Below are positions 1 to 8,917 of a stretch of DNA of 64,000 nucleotides, one piece after another. This DNA comes from Candidatus Rubrivivax defluviihabitans. Lineage in GTDB: Bacteria; Pseudomonadota; Gammaproteobacteria; Burkholderiales; Burkholderiaceae_C. The translations under genes and the position numbers were made by a program. Every line of letters starts with the position of its first letter. Positions within the stretch are counted from its first letter, which is position 1. The notes under the pieces are model-generated. The model had not been told where the DNA came from. It did no database searches and saw only the letters and a program-made list of their open reading frames with translations. The DNA lies in contig JADJMW010000001.1 of the NCBI GenBank assembly GCA_016709385.1, forward strand, positions 434,001 through 498,000, written 5' to 3'.

Positions 1-159
1 CTCCGTGTGCCGCGCCTGTTTGAGACGCTGCTCCGTCCCGGCCCCGCCGGGCCATGCGAAACGCCCCGCACCCGCGGTGATTTGCCGGGCAGGGCCCGAC
101 CCCCCCGAATGATCGATCTGGCCACCGCCATGCCGGGGGCCACTCCAACAGCACAGGCC
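1..159 (+). other. Upstream region of scpB, no separate gene
   Basis: This stretch is open in the scpB frame (GTG at 7, ATG at 109 and 130), but the translated residues are Pro/Arg-rich and do not resemble the start of ScpB. I see no independent gene, tRNA or clear promoter. It may hold the tail of an upstream operon gap; the window edge prevents a firmer statement. Confidence 0.4.
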
Positions 160-846
160 ATGAATACGAAAGAGGCCAAACGCGTCCTCGAAACCGCGCT
201 CATCTGCGCCACGTCACCGTTGCCGCTTGCCGACTTGAAGGCCTTGTTCGACGACGAGGTCGGCGCTGATACCTTGCGCCGCCTGCTCGAAGAACTGGCC
301 GAGGACTGGCAGGGCCGCGGCGTGGAACTGGTGACGCTGGCCAGCGGCTGGCGCTTCCAGAGCCGGCCCGAGATGCGTGCCTACCTCGACCGGCTGCATC
401 CCGAGAAACCGCCGAGATATTCGCGCGCCGCGATGGAGACGCTGGCCATCGTGGCCTACCGCCAGCCCGTGACGCGCGGCGATATCGAAGACATCCGCGG
501 CGTCACCGTCAGCAGCCAGATCGTCAAGCAGCTCGAGGAACGCGGCTGGATCGACGCCATCGGCTACCGCGAAGCCCCCGGCCGCCCGGCCCTGTACGCC
601 ACCACGCGGCAATTCCTGGACGACCTGGGACTGGCCAGCCTGGACCAGCTGCCGCCGCTGGAAGGCGCGCTGGACGGCGCCCGTGGCGCACTCGCGCTGG
701 CGGCGCTGGAAGCGCCTCCGCTGCTGGGCGACGCGCAGGTCGACCTGCCGCTGGATGCCGCAGGCGAAACCGAATCCACCCCCGAGCCGGCGCCTCCGTG
801 TGCCGATCAGAACACTCACTCTGTCGCCACCGACGCCCAAGCATGA
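160..846 (+). CDS. scpB: Segregation and condensation protein ScpB
   Basis: Predicted 228-residue ScpB, the winged-helix partner of the kleisin ScpA in the SMC condensin complex that organises and segregates the chromosome. The SMC/ScpB core is seen from the first residues (MNTKEAKRVLETALICA) through the second winged-helix segment (AIVAYRQPVTRGDIEDIRGV, about residues 97-116). The frame stays open upstream to base 7, but ATG 160 gives the start that matches the family; ATG 109 or 130 are alternatives. The C-terminal 50 residues are a loose acidic, Pro/Ala-rich tail. The stop overlaps the rluB start by 4 bases (ATGA), so the two are translationally coupled. Function in this organism is inferred from family membership. 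Confidence 0.9.
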   Translation: MNTKEAKRVLETALICATSPLPLADLKALFDDEVGADTLRRLLEELAEDWQGRGVELVTLASGWRFQSRPEMRAYLDRLHPEKPPRYSRAAMETLAIVAYRQPVTRGDIEDIRGVTVSSQIVKQLEERGWIDAIGYREAPGRPALYATTRQFLDDLGLASLDQLPPLEGALDGARGALALAALEAPPLLGDAQVDLPLDAAGETESTPEPAPPCADQNTHSVATDAQA

Positions 847-2921
847 ACGCTAACGAAGCCGACTCCCCGCCTCCCGAGGCCGCCGCGGCCGATGCCACTG
901 CGCCCGAAGGCGCCGTGGTCGACAAGCCCAAGCGCAAGCGCGCGCCACGCAAGGTGGCCGCCGGCGCGGAAGCGCCTGCCGAGGTTGCCGCGGAGGTCGA
1001 AGGCGCGGTCGAGGCTGTGGCCGGCGTGGGCGTGGAGCCGCCGCCTGCGGCAGCCCAAGTCGATCGCACCGAGCCGGCTTCATCCGAGGCCACCCAGGGC
1101 GCCGGTGCCGCATCTGCCGCTGCAGCGCCCGGTCAGGCCATTGAAACTGGATCTACAACCGATGGCCAGACCGGCGCTGAAGCCGGGGCCGATGCCGGTG
1201 TCGATGGCGAAGCGGGCACAGGCAGCCGGCGTGGCCGCAACCGCCGACGTGGCCGGCGCGGCGCCGAGCGTGGCGAAAGCACCGAGGCCGATGTCGATGT
1301 ATCGGCCGAGGGCGGCGATTCCGGCGCGGGCCAACCGCTCGATGCGCCAGCCGCGATCCGGTTGCCGGCACCCGAAGCCGCGGAGGTTTTTGCCCAGGTA
1401 CTCTCCGGCGCCTACGACGAAGAACCGGCGCCCACCGAGGCCGCCGAGCCCGCACTGCCGCCCAAGCGCGTGCTGGCCGCCGAGCCCGACGCCCCCAAGC
1501 TGCACAAGGTGCTGGCCCAGGCCGGGGTCGGGTCGCGGCGCGACCTCGAGCAGATGATCACCGAAGGCCGCGTCACCGTGAACGGCGAGCCCGCACACAC
1601 CGGCCAGCGCATTTCCTTCGGTGACCGCCTCGCCGTCGACGGCAAGCCGGTGCGCGTGCGCATCGCGCCGCCGCCGCCGCGCGTGCTGGCCTACCACAAG
1701 CCGGCCGGCGAGGTGGTCACGCACGACGACCCGCAGCAGCGCCCCACCGTCTTCCGCCGCCTGCCGCGGCTGCAGCACGGCAAGTGGCAGTCGGTGGGCC
1801 GGCTCGACATCAATACCGAAGGCCTGTTGCTGTTCACCAATTCGGGCGAACTCGCCAACCAGCTGATGCACCCGCGTTTCGGTGTCGAACGCGAATACGC
1901 CGTGCGCTCGCTGGGCCTGCTCGAACCCGAGGCCAGGGCCCGGCTGCTGGAAGGCGTGGACATCGACGGCCAGCGCGCCGCCTTCAAGAGCATCGAGGAC
2001 GGCGGCGGCGAAGGCGTCAATCACTGGTACCGTGTCGTCATCACCGAGGGCCGCAACCGTGAGGTGCGCAAGCTGTTCGAGGCCGTGGGGCACGCGGTGA
2101 GCCGGCTGATCCGCATCCGTTATGGTTCCGTGGTGCTGCCCTACGGGCTGAAGCGCGGCGTCTGGGTGGATCTGGACGAAAACGACCTGCGCACTCTGCG
2201 CCGCCTGGCCAGTGGGCCGCGGCCGGAGCGTGAGGAACAAAACGATGGTGGTGCGCGCCGCGGACGCAACCGTCGCAGCGGGCGGCGCGGCCAGGGTGGG
2301 GACCGCGGGCCGCGTCCCGATGGCGCCGAACCGGGCTTGCGCCCGGCGGCTGCCGAGTCGGAGCCGCGCCCGGAGCGGGCCGAGCGCGGCCCCAGGCCGG
2401 AGCGCGGTCCGCGGCCAGATCGCGGCCCGCGCGGCCCGCGTGCGCCAGGCTTCGAGCCAGGCGAAGGCGGTGTCATTCCGAATCCGCTGCAACAGACCTT
2501 CGACAAGCGGGCCATCCAGCAGGAGCGCCAGCTGCGGCGCGAGATCCCGGAAGACGGGCCCATTCCCAATCCGCTGCAGCAGACCTACGACAAGCGCGCG
2601 CTGCAGAAGGACCGGGCGCCGCGCCGCGACATCCCCGAGGACGGCCCGATCCCGAACCCGCTGCAGCAGACCTACGACAAGCGCTTTGCGCAGGGCGCGC
2701 GTGGCCAGGGCGGCTTCGGTCCGGGCGGCAGCAGCAACAGCGGACCTCGCGGCGGCGGCGGCAAGCGCGGCGGCCAAGCCAAGGGCGGCCAGCCCGACCC
2801 CTTGCGCACCGCCGTGGGCTATGTCGGCGCCGACGCCTTCCGCCGCAAGGGCGGCGGCCCGGGCGGTGGTCGCGGCAACCGGGGTGGCGGACGCAGCGGA
2901 CCCGCCGGGCGGGGTCGCTGA
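843..2921 (+). CDS. rluB: 23S rRNA pseudouridine(2605) synthase RluB, with long tails
   Basis: Predicted 692-residue pseudouridine synthase of the RsuA/RluB/RluE/RluF family. An S4 RNA-binding domain starts near residue 215 (KLHKVLAQAGVGSRRDLEQM), and the catalytic motif GRLDINTEGLL lies near residue 318, with the catalytic Asp at about 321. Only about 240 central residues are the enzyme. The first ~210 residues are Ala/Glu/Pro-rich with Arg-rich clusters (SRRGRNRRRGRRG), and the last ~235 are Arg/Gly/Pro-rich with a 29-residue tandem repeat and a Gly/Arg-rich end. Such tails are known in Burkholderiales RluB but are several times the length of the E. coli protein. The tails probably bind RNA; that is inference. 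Assignment to RluB rather than RsuA/RluE rests on context next to scpB. Confidence 0.9.
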   Translation: MNANEADSPPPEAAAADATAPEGAVVDKPKRKRAPRKVAAGAEAPAEVAAEVEGAVEAVAGVGVEPPPAAAQVDRTEPASSEATQGAGAASAAAAPGQAIETGSTTDGQTGAEAGADAGVDGEAGTGSRRGRNRRRGRRGAERGESTEADVDVSAEGGDSGAGQPLDAPAAIRLPAPEAAEVFAQVLSGAYDEEPAPTEAAEPALPPKRVLAAEPDAPKLHKVLAQAGVGSRRDLEQMITEGRVTVNGEPAHTGQRISFGDRLAVDGKPVRVRIAPPPPRVLAYHKPAGEVVTHDDPQQRPTVFRRLPRLQHGKWQSVGRLDINTEGLLLFTNSGELANQLMHPRFGVEREYAVRSLGLLEPEARARLLEGVDIDGQRAAFKSIEDGGGEGVNHWYRVVITEGRNREVRKLFEAVGHAVSRLIRIRYGSVVLPYGLKRGVWVDLDENDLRTLRRLASGPRPEREEQNDGGARRGRNRRSGRRGQGGDRGPRPDGAEPGLRPAAAESEPRPERAERGPRPERGPRPDRGPRGPRAPGFEPGEGGVIPNPLQQTFDKRAIQQERQLRREIPEDGPIPNPLQQTYDKRALQKDRAPRRDIPEDGPIPNPLQQTYDKRFAQGARGQGGFGPGGSSNSGPRGGGGKRGGQAKGGQPDPLRTAVGYVGADAFRRKGGGPGGGRGNRGGGRSGPAGRGR
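2475..2684 (+). repeat. In-frame 87-bp tandem repeat in the rluB C-terminus
   Basis: Three copies of a unit with period 87 bp (29 residues) begin at 2475, 2562 and 2649. Each opens with IPNPLQQT(F/Y)DKR; the first two continue with a charged linker ending IPEDGP, and the third is partial. The period is exact at DNA level, and third-codon positions differ, so the units are conserved mainly as protein. Confidence 0.85.
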
Positions 2922-2978
2922 GGGTTGTCACGCTAGAATAAAAAGCTTTGCCAAGTCATTGATTCAGGAGAATTTTTC

Positions 2979-3404
2979 ATGGCCATTGAACGTACGCTCT
3001 CGATCATCAAGCCCGACGCCGTGGCCAAGAACGTGATCGGCCAGATCTACGCCCGCTTCGAAGGCGCCGGCCTGAAGATCGTGGCCGCGCGCATGGTGCA
3101 CCTGTCGCGCGGCGAGGCCGAGGCCTTCTATGCCGTGCACAAGGCGCGCCCGTTCTTCAACGACCTGGTCAAGTTCATGATTTCGGGCCCGGTCATGATC
3201 CAGGTGCTGGAAGGCGAGGGCGCGATTGCCAAGAATCGCGAACTGATGGGCGCCACCGATCCGAAGAAGGCCGACAAGGGCACGATCCGGGCCGACTTTG
3301 CCGACAGCATCGACGCCAATGCCGTGCATGGCTCGGATGCCGCGGAGACCGCTGCGGTCGAGATCGCGTTCTTCTTCGCCGGCATGAACGTCTACTCGCG
3401 CTGA
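2979..3404 (+). CDS. ndk: Nucleoside diphosphate kinase
   Basis: 141-residue NDK, which moves the gamma-phosphate from ATP to other (d)NDPs through a phosphohistidine. The full-length family fold is visible from MAIERTLSIIKPDAVAKNVI, and the catalytic motif NAVHGSD places the active His at residue 117. The start is supported by a strong Shine-Dalgarno (CAGGAGAA) seven to eight bases before ATG. A TAGAAT hexamer at 2934-2939 could be a -10 box, but no good -35 precedes it. rlmN follows after 7 bases, so ndk probably leads a long operon towards der. Length and motifs are normal. Confidence 0.97.
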   Translation: MAIERTLSIIKPDAVAKNVIGQIYARFEGAGLKIVAARMVHLSRGEAEAFYAVHKARPFFNDLVKFMISGPVMIQVLEGEGAIAKNRELMGATDPKKADKGTIRADFADSIDANAVHGSDAAETAAVEIAFFFAGMNVYSR

Positions 3405-3411
3405 ACCGGTG

Positions 3412-4566
3412 ATGGCCGTCAATCTTCTCGACTTCGACCTCGAGGGGCTGGCGGCCTGGTGCAGCGCTCTGGGCGAAAAGCGCTTCCGCGCCATGCAGCT
3501 CTACCGCTGGATTCACCAGAAGGGCGAATCCGACTTCCGCCGCATGTCCGACCTGGCCCAGTCGCTGCGCGACAAGCTCGCCGGCGTGGCCGAGGTGCGC
3601 GGCCCGTCGCTGCTTTCGGAGCATGTCTCGGCCGACGGCACGGTGAAGTGGCTGTTCGACGTGGGCGGCGGCAATGCCGTGGAGTCGGTCTTCATTCCGG
3701 AGACCGACCGCGGCACCTTGTGCGTGTCTTCGCAGGCCGGTTGCGCCGTGGGTTGCCGCTTCTGCAGCACCGGCCACCAGGGATTCAGCCGCAACCTGGG
3801 CACCGGCGAGATCGTGGCCCAGCTCTGGTTCGCCGAACACCGGCTGCGCCAGCGGCTGGCGCTGCCAGCCGGTGTGCGTGCCATCGACAACGTGGTGATG
3901 ATGGGCATGGGCGAGCCGCTGCAGAACTACGCGGCGCTGGTGCCGGCGCTGCGCACCATGCTCAGCGACCACGCCTACGGCCTGTCGCGGCGCCGCGTCA
4001 CGGTCTCGACCTCGGGTGTGGTGCCCATGATCGATCGCCTGCGCGAAGACTGCCCGGTGGCGCTGGCCGTGTCGTTGCATGCCCCCAATGATGCGTTGCG
4101 CGAATCGCTGGTGCCGCTGAATCGCAAATATCCGCTGCATGAACTGCTGGCGGCCTGCCAGCGCTACCTGGATTCGGCGCCGCGCGACTTCATCACCTTC
4201 GAGTACTGCATGCTCGACGGCGTGAACGACACAACCGAGCTGGCGCACGAACTCGTGCGCCTGGTGCAGGGGCAGGCCGCGGCCAGCCGCGATCTGGGCC
4301 GCATTTCCTGCAAGCTCAACCTGATCCCGTTCAACCCCTTCCCGGCCTCGGGGCTGCAGCGTTCGCCGCGCGAGCGCGTGCAGGCCTTCGCGCAGGTGCT
4401 GCAGGATGCCGGCATCGTGACCACCATCCGCAAGACGCGCGGTGACGACATAGACGCCGCCTGCGGCCAGCTGGCCGGGGAGGTGCAGGACCGCACCGGG
4501 GCACGCGATCGGCTCGCGGCGCGGCGCGGCCTGATTCCGATCGCCGCCGCCGGGAGCGTGTCTTGA
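3412..4566 (+). CDS. rlmN: Dual-specificity 23S rRNA A2503 / tRNA A37 methyltransferase RlmN
   Basis: 384-residue radical SAM enzyme that methylates C2 of A2503 in 23S rRNA and of A37 in some tRNAs. The [4Fe-4S]-binding CxxxCxxC motif is C111-C115-C118 (in GCAVGCRFCST), and a C-terminal Cys at 351 (DIDAACGQ) is the expected second catalytic Cys. GEPLQNY is the usual SAM-domain motif. I chose ATG 3412; an in-frame GTG immediately before it (3409) adds one residue. The gene sits 7 bases after ndk and its stop overlaps the TTG start of pilW, so it is embedded in the operon. Confidence 0.96.
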   Translation: MAVNLLDFDLEGLAAWCSALGEKRFRAMQLYRWIHQKGESDFRRMSDLAQSLRDKLAGVAEVRGPSLLSEHVSADGTVKWLFDVGGGNAVESVFIPETDRGTLCVSSQAGCAVGCRFCSTGHQGFSRNLGTGEIVAQLWFAEHRLRQRLALPAGVRAIDNVVMMGMGEPLQNYAALVPALRTMLSDHAYGLSRRRVTVSTSGVVPMIDRLREDCPVALAVSLHAPNDALRESLVPLNRKYPLHELLAACQRYLDSAPRDFITFEYCMLDGVNDTTELAHELVRLVQGQAAASRDLGRISCKLNLIPFNPFPASGLQRSPRERVQAFAQVLQDAGIVTTIRKTRGDDIDAACGQLAGEVQDRTGARDRLAARRGLIPIAAAGSVS

Positions 4567-5378
4567 GGCCGCGGAGTTGGGGCCGGGCCCTGCCGCTGGC
4601 GGCGCTGGCCGTGCTGGCGGCCTGCACGTCCACGACCACCGTCACCACCAGCACCGCCGGCAGCGACGGCCTGCCGCCGCGCACCGGCACCGAACCCGGC
4701 GACGCCCAGCGCCGCGCCCAGGTGCGACTGGAACTGGCCGGCCTGTACCTGGCGCGCGGCCAGGCGAACACGGCGCTGGACGAGGTCAACCTGGCGATCG
4801 CCGCCAAGCCCGACCTGCCCGAGGCCTACAACCTGCGCGGCCTGATCCACGCCGCGCTGGGTGACCCCCAGCGCGCCGACGACGACTTTCAGCGCGGCCT
4901 CAGGCTCAACCCGCGCGACGGCAACGCGATGCACAACTACGGCTGGTTCCTCTGCCAGCAGCAGCGTTTCTCCGACGCCGAGGCGCAGTTCGAGCGCGCC
5001 TTGCAGCAGCCGCAGTACCGCGAGATCACGCGCACCCTGCTGGCGCAGGGGGTGTGCCAGGCGCGCGCCGGCCAATGGGCGCAGGCCGAGCGCACGCTGT
5101 CGCGCTGCTACGAACTCGACCCCGCCAACCCGGTCACGGCCTACAACCTGAGCGAGGTGCTGCTGCGCCGCGGCGAACTGGAGCGCGCGCGCTTCTATGT
5201 GCAGCGCATCAATGCCCAGCCCGACCAGTCCAGTGCGCAGAGCCTGTGGCTGGCGGCGCGCATCGAGCGCCGGCTGGGCAACCTGGATGCCGTGCAGTCC
5301 TACGGGCGGCAGCTGCAGGAACGCTTTCCGAAATCCACCGAAACCCTGCAATTCGAACGGGGTCGCTTCGATGACTGA
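4563..5378 (+). CDS. pilW: Type IV pilus biogenesis/stability lipoprotein PilW (PilF-like)
   Basis: 271-residue TPR lipoprotein. In the PilF/PilW family it is the pilotin that helps the PilQ secretin reach the outer membrane. A signal peptide ends in a lipobox with the lipidated Cys at residue 21 (AVLAACTST), followed by about five tetratricopeptide repeats (for example PEAYNLRGLIHAALGDPQRA). The start is a TTG overlapping the rlmN stop (TTGA); no better start lies nearby. rodZ begins inside its last codons (8-bp overlap). The position between rlmN and rodZ is the standard one in beta- and gammaproteobacteria. A generic TPR lipoprotein is the alternative reading. Confidence 0.9.
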   Translation: MRPRSWGRALPLAALAVLAACTSTTTVTTSTAGSDGLPPRTGTEPGDAQRRAQVRLELAGLYLARGQANTALDEVNLAIAAKPDLPEAYNLRGLIHAALGDPQRADDDFQRGLRLNPRDGNAMHNYGWFLCQQQRFSDAEAQFERALQQPQYREITRTLLAQGVCQARAGQWAQAERTLSRCYELDPANPVTAYNLSEVLLRRGELERARFYVQRINAQPDQSSAQSLWLAARIERRLGNLDAVQSYGRQLQERFPKSTETLQFERGRFDD

Positions 5379-6240
5379 GTCTGCCCCCGAAAAGCCCGGC
5401 GCCGGTGCGCTGCTCAAGGCCGCGCGCGAAAGGCAGGGGCTGCATATCGCGGCCCTGGCCGCAGCGATCAAGGTCTCGCCGCGCAAGCTCGACGCGTTGG
5501 AAAACGACCGCTGGGACGAGCTGCCCGACGCCACCTTCACGCGTGCCCTGGCGCAGACCGTCTGTCGCACGCTGAAGATCGACGCTCGTCCGGTGCTGGA
5601 ACTGCTGCCGCAGCCGGCCATCATGTCGCTGGCGCCTGGCAGTGGGGGCTTGAACGAGCCCTTCCTCGGCCGCCCGGGTCAAGGCGATCCGGGCCGTACC
5701 GTCGCGGCCGTGCGGCCACTGATGCTGGCCGCTGCGGCGCTCATGGTGGCGGCGCTGGTCGTCTTTTTCCTGCCGCCAGGCTTGTGGACGCCGGCTGAAC
5801 CTGCGCCTGCCACTGCGCTGCCTGCAGCCAGGCCCGCCGCTTCGGTCGCATCGGCGGCCCTGGCCGGAGCGGATGCGGCAGCGTCGGACACCGTAGCAGC
5901 CGCGGCGGCGGCGCAGCCCGCGGGCGAGACGGTCTTTGCGGTGCCCGCGTCGGAAGCGGCCGCATCCGATGCGGCTGCCGCCGAGGTGAAGACCGCAGCG
6001 CCTGCGGGGCTGGTGCAGTTGCGCACCACCGATGCCTCGTGGATCGACGTGCGCGATGCCGGCGGCCAGGTGCTGTTGTCGCGCACCGTGATGCCCGGGG
6101 AGAGCGTGGGCCTGGACGGCGCGCTGCCGCTGCGCCTGGTGGTCGGCAATGCCGCCGCCACGGAACTGGGGTTTCGCGGCCAGCCGGTCGACCTGGCGCC
6201 GCACACCCGCGACAATGTGGCGCGCCTGGAGCTGCGCTGA
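5371..6240 (+). CDS. rodZ: Cytoskeleton-shape protein RodZ (HTH and DUF4115)
   Basis: 289-residue protein with RodZ architecture: a cytoplasmic helix-turn-helix near residues 11-85 (LLKAARERQGLHIAALAAAI), one transmembrane helix around 116-135 (LAAAALMVAALVVFFLP), an Ala/Pro-rich periplasmic linker of about 85 residues, and a C-terminal DUF4115 domain ending at the stop. RodZ anchors MreB filaments to the membrane and supports the elongasome. It overlaps pilW by 8 bases and precedes ispG by 29 bases, the usual order. The linker composition makes its exact length variable between species. Confidence 0.9.
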   Translation: MTESAPEKPGAGALLKAARERQGLHIAALAAAIKVSPRKLDALENDRWDELPDATFTRALAQTVCRTLKIDARPVLELLPQPAIMSLAPGSGGLNEPFLGRPGQGDPGRTVAAVRPLMLAAAALMVAALVVFFLPPGLWTPAEPAPATALPAARPAASVASAALAGADAAASDTVAAAAAAQPAGETVFAVPASEAAASDAAAAEVKTAAPAGLVQLRTTDASWIDVRDAGGQVLLSRTVMPGESVGLDGALPLRLVVGNAAATELGFRGQPVDLAPHTRDNVARLELR

Positions 6241-6269
6241 CCAGGCGTCCCGGCCAACGAGGTTCTGCC

Positions 6270-7547
6270 ATGAATGCACCCGATCCCGTGGACATCATCG
6301 AAGCTGCCGCGCCGGCTGCCAGGCGTTCGCGCCAGGCCCGCGTGGCCTGGGGCGATCATGTGGTGACGGTGGGCGGCGACGCGCCGGTGCGGGTGCAGGC
6401 CATGACCAACACCGATACGGTGGACGTCATCGGCACCGCGATCCAGGTCAAGGAACTGGCCGTGGCCGGCAGCGAACTGGTGCGCATCACGGTCAATACG
6501 CCCGAGGCCGCCGAGGCCGTGCCGCACATCCGCGACCAGCTCGACCGCATGGGCATCGAGGTGCCGCTGGTCGGCGACTTCCACTACAACGGCCACCGCC
6601 TGCTGACCGACTTTCCGGCCATGGCCCGGGCCTTGTCCAAGTACCGCATCAACCCGGGCAACGTGGGCAAGGGCGACAAGCGCGACCGCCAGTTCGGCCA
6701 GATGATCGAAGCCGCGGTGAAGCACGACAAGGTGGTGCGCATCGGCGTCAACTGGGGCAGCCTCGACCAGGAACTGCTGGCCCTGTTGATGGACGAGAAC
6801 GCCCGCCGCGCGCGGCCGCTGGACGCCAGGCAGGTCATGTACCAGGCGCTGGTGCAGTCGGCGCTGAGTTCGGCCGAGGTGGCGCGCGAGATGGGCCTGA
6901 ACCCCGACCACATCATCATCAGCTGCAAGGTCAGCGGCGTGCAGGACCTGATCTCGGTCTACCGCGCGCTGGCGCGACGTTGCGATTACGCGCTGCACCT
7001 GGGTCTCACGGAAGCCGGCATGGGCACCAAGGGCACGGTGGCCAGCGCCACGGCGCTGGCGGTGTTGCTGCAGGAAGGGATCGGCGACACCATCCGCGTC
7101 AGCCTGACGCCGCAGCCCGGCGAGGCGCGCACGCAGGAGGTGGTGGTGGCGCTGGAGATCCTGCAGAGCCTGGGCCTGCGCACCTTCAACCCCAGCGTCA
7201 CCGCCTGCCCAGGCTGCGGCCGCACCACCAGCACCACCTTCCAGGAACTGGCCAAGCAGATCGACGACTTCCTGCGTGCGCAGATGCCGGTCTGGAAGGG
7301 CAAGTACCCGGGGGTCGAGAACCTCAAGGTCGCGGTGATGGGCTGCATCGTCAACGGCCCCGGCGAGAGCAAGCACGCCGACATCGGCATCAGCCTGCCG
7401 GGCACCGGCGAGGCGCCGGCGGCGCCGGTGTTCATCGACGGCGAGAAGGCGATGACGCTGCGCGGCGAGGGCATCGCGACCGAGTTCCACAAGATCGTCG
7501 AGAGCTATATCGAGCGTCGCTTCGGCGCTGCCGCAGTCCGGGTCTGA
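6270..7547 (+). CDS. ispG: 4-hydroxy-3-methylbut-2-en-1-yl diphosphate synthase (flavodoxin) IspG
   Basis: 425-residue IspG (GcpE) of the MEP isoprenoid pathway, converting MEcPP to HMBPP with a [4Fe-4S] cluster. Ligands are visible as C313 and C316 (CPGCGRTT), C359 (MGCIVNGPGE) and Glu366 just after, the 3-Cys plus Glu set known for this enzyme. The N-terminal TIM-barrel motif VQAMTNTDTVDV is intact. The ATG at 6270 follows a modest AACGAGG. dxr, the second step of the same pathway, lies later in the window at 29.7 kb. Length is normal for the two-domain bacterial form. Confidence 0.97.
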   Translation: MNAPDPVDIIEAAAPAARRSRQARVAWGDHVVTVGGDAPVRVQAMTNTDTVDVIGTAIQVKELAVAGSELVRITVNTPEAAEAVPHIRDQLDRMGIEVPLVGDFHYNGHRLLTDFPAMARALSKYRINPGNVGKGDKRDRQFGQMIEAAVKHDKVVRIGVNWGSLDQELLALLMDENARRARPLDARQVMYQALVQSALSSAEVAREMGLNPDHIIISCKVSGVQDLISVYRALARRCDYALHLGLTEAGMGTKGTVASATALAVLLQEGIGDTIRVSLTPQPGEARTQEVVVALEILQSLGLRTFNPSVTACPGCGRTTSTTFQELAKQIDDFLRAQMPVWKGKYPGVENLKVAVMGCIVNGPGESKHADIGISLPGTGEAPAAPVFIDGEKAMTLRGEGIATEFHKIVESYIERRFGAAAVRV

Positions 7548-7609
7548 CCCTCCGATCGACGCGACGCCGAGGGCCTGCCCCGGTGCCGAGCGAACCTCCC
7601 TTGCCAGCC

Positions 7610-8884
7610 ATGCCAGAAAAGATCCAGGCCGTCAAAGGCATGAACGACATCCTGCCGCCCGACTCGGCGCGCTGGGAATGGTTCGAAGATACCGTGCGTG
7701 CGCTCATGCGGCGCTACGGGTACCTGAATATCCGCGTGCCCATCGTCGAGCCCACGCCGCTGTTCGTGCGCAGCCTGGGCGAGGTCACCGACATCGTCGA
7801 GAAGGAGATGTACTCCTGGACCGATGCCATGAACGGCGACGAACTCACCTTGCGCCCGGAAGGCACGGCCGGCGTGGTGCGCGCCGCCGCGGAGCATTCG
7901 ATGCTCTACGACGGCGGCAAGCGCCTGTACTACATGGGAGCGATGTTCCGCCACGAGCGGCCGCAACGCGGGCGCTACCGGCAGTTCCACCAGGTCGGCG
8001 TCGAGGCGCTCGGCCACGCCGGCCCCGATGTCGATGCCGAGGTCGTCCTGATGTGCCGCAGCCTGTGGCGCGACCTCGGCCTGTCCGACGTGCGCCTGGA
8101 GCTGAACTGCCTGGGCCAGCCGGCCGAGCGCCGCGCCCACCGCGACGCGCTGGTGGCGCATTTCGAGGCCCACCGCGAGCTGCTCGACGCCGAGGCGCAG
8201 CGCCGGCTGCACAGCAACCCGCTGCGCATCCTGGACACCAAGAACCCGGCCATGCAGGCGCTGGTGGAAGCCGCGCCGCGCCTGATGGACTACCTGGGCG
8301 ACGAATCGCTGCGGCATTTCCAAGGCCTGTGCGGCGCGCTCGACGCGGCCGGCCAGGCCTATCGCGTCAACCACCGGCTGGTGCGCGGCATGGACTACTA
8401 CTCGCTCACGGTGTTCGAATGGATCACCGACCGCCTGGGCGCCCAGGGCACGGTGTGCGGCGGCGGGCGCTACGACGGCCTGATGGAACTCGTCGGCGGC
8501 AAGCCGGCGCCCGGCATCGGCTGGGGTCTGGGCATCGAGCGTGTGCTCGACCTGGTGCAGCAGTCGGGTCATGCGCCGCCGCCGCCGGTGCCCGACGTCT
8601 ACGCCGTGGTGCCCGATGCCGCTGCGCTGCCCGTGGCCGTGCAGGTGAGCGAAGCGCTGCGTGCCGCTGGCGTGGCGGTGCTCATGCACGCCGGCGCGGG
8701 CAGCATGAAGGCGCAATTCAAGCGCGCCGACGCCAGCGGCGCGCGCTGGGCACTGGTGTTCGGCGGCAGCGAGCTGGCGCAAGGGGTGGTGGCCGTCAAG
8801 CCGCTGCGTGACGACGCCGCGCCACAGGTCACGCGGCCGCTGGCCGATGTCGCGGCCTGGGCCGCCGAACTGCTCCATAGATAA
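7610..8884 (+). CDS. hisS: Histidyl-tRNA synthetase
   Basis: 424-residue class II synthetase that charges tRNA-His. The N-terminus KIQAVKGMNDILPPDS, the class II motif 2 region (FRHERPQRGRYRQFHQ) and motif 3 (GIGWGLGIERVLDL) are all present, as are the His-specific signatures LVRGMDYYS and CGGGRYDGL. The frame is open for a long way upstream across ispG, but only ATG 7610 gives the conserved N-terminus. It lies 62 bases after ispG. A related but non-catalytic paralogue, hisZ, occurs at 16.1 kb. Confidence 0.97.
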   Translation: MPEKIQAVKGMNDILPPDSARWEWFEDTVRALMRRYGYLNIRVPIVEPTPLFVRSLGEVTDIVEKEMYSWTDAMNGDELTLRPEGTAGVVRAAAEHSMLYDGGKRLYYMGAMFRHERPQRGRYRQFHQVGVEALGHAGPDVDAEVVLMCRSLWRDLGLSDVRLELNCLGQPAERRAHRDALVAHFEAHRELLDAEAQRRLHSNPLRILDTKNPAMQALVEAAPRLMDYLGDESLRHFQGLCGALDAAGQAYRVNHRLVRGMDYYSLTVFEWITDRLGAQGTVCGGGRYDGLMELVGGKPAPGIGWGLGIERVLDLVQQSGHAPPPPVPDVYAVVPDAAALPVAVQVSEALRAAGVAVLMHAGAGSMKAQFKRADASGARWALVFGGSELAQGVVAVKPLRDDAAPQVTRPLADVAAWAAELLHR

Positions 8885-8917
8885 TCCCATCCTTTCGCCC
8901 GGACCGCCTCAAGCCCC

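Noticed and set aside
6149..7609. A long upstream extension of the hisS frame across ispG
   Set aside because: The translated residues are repetitive Gly/Arg/Pro/His-rich shadow sequence of ispG; HisS homology begins at 7610.
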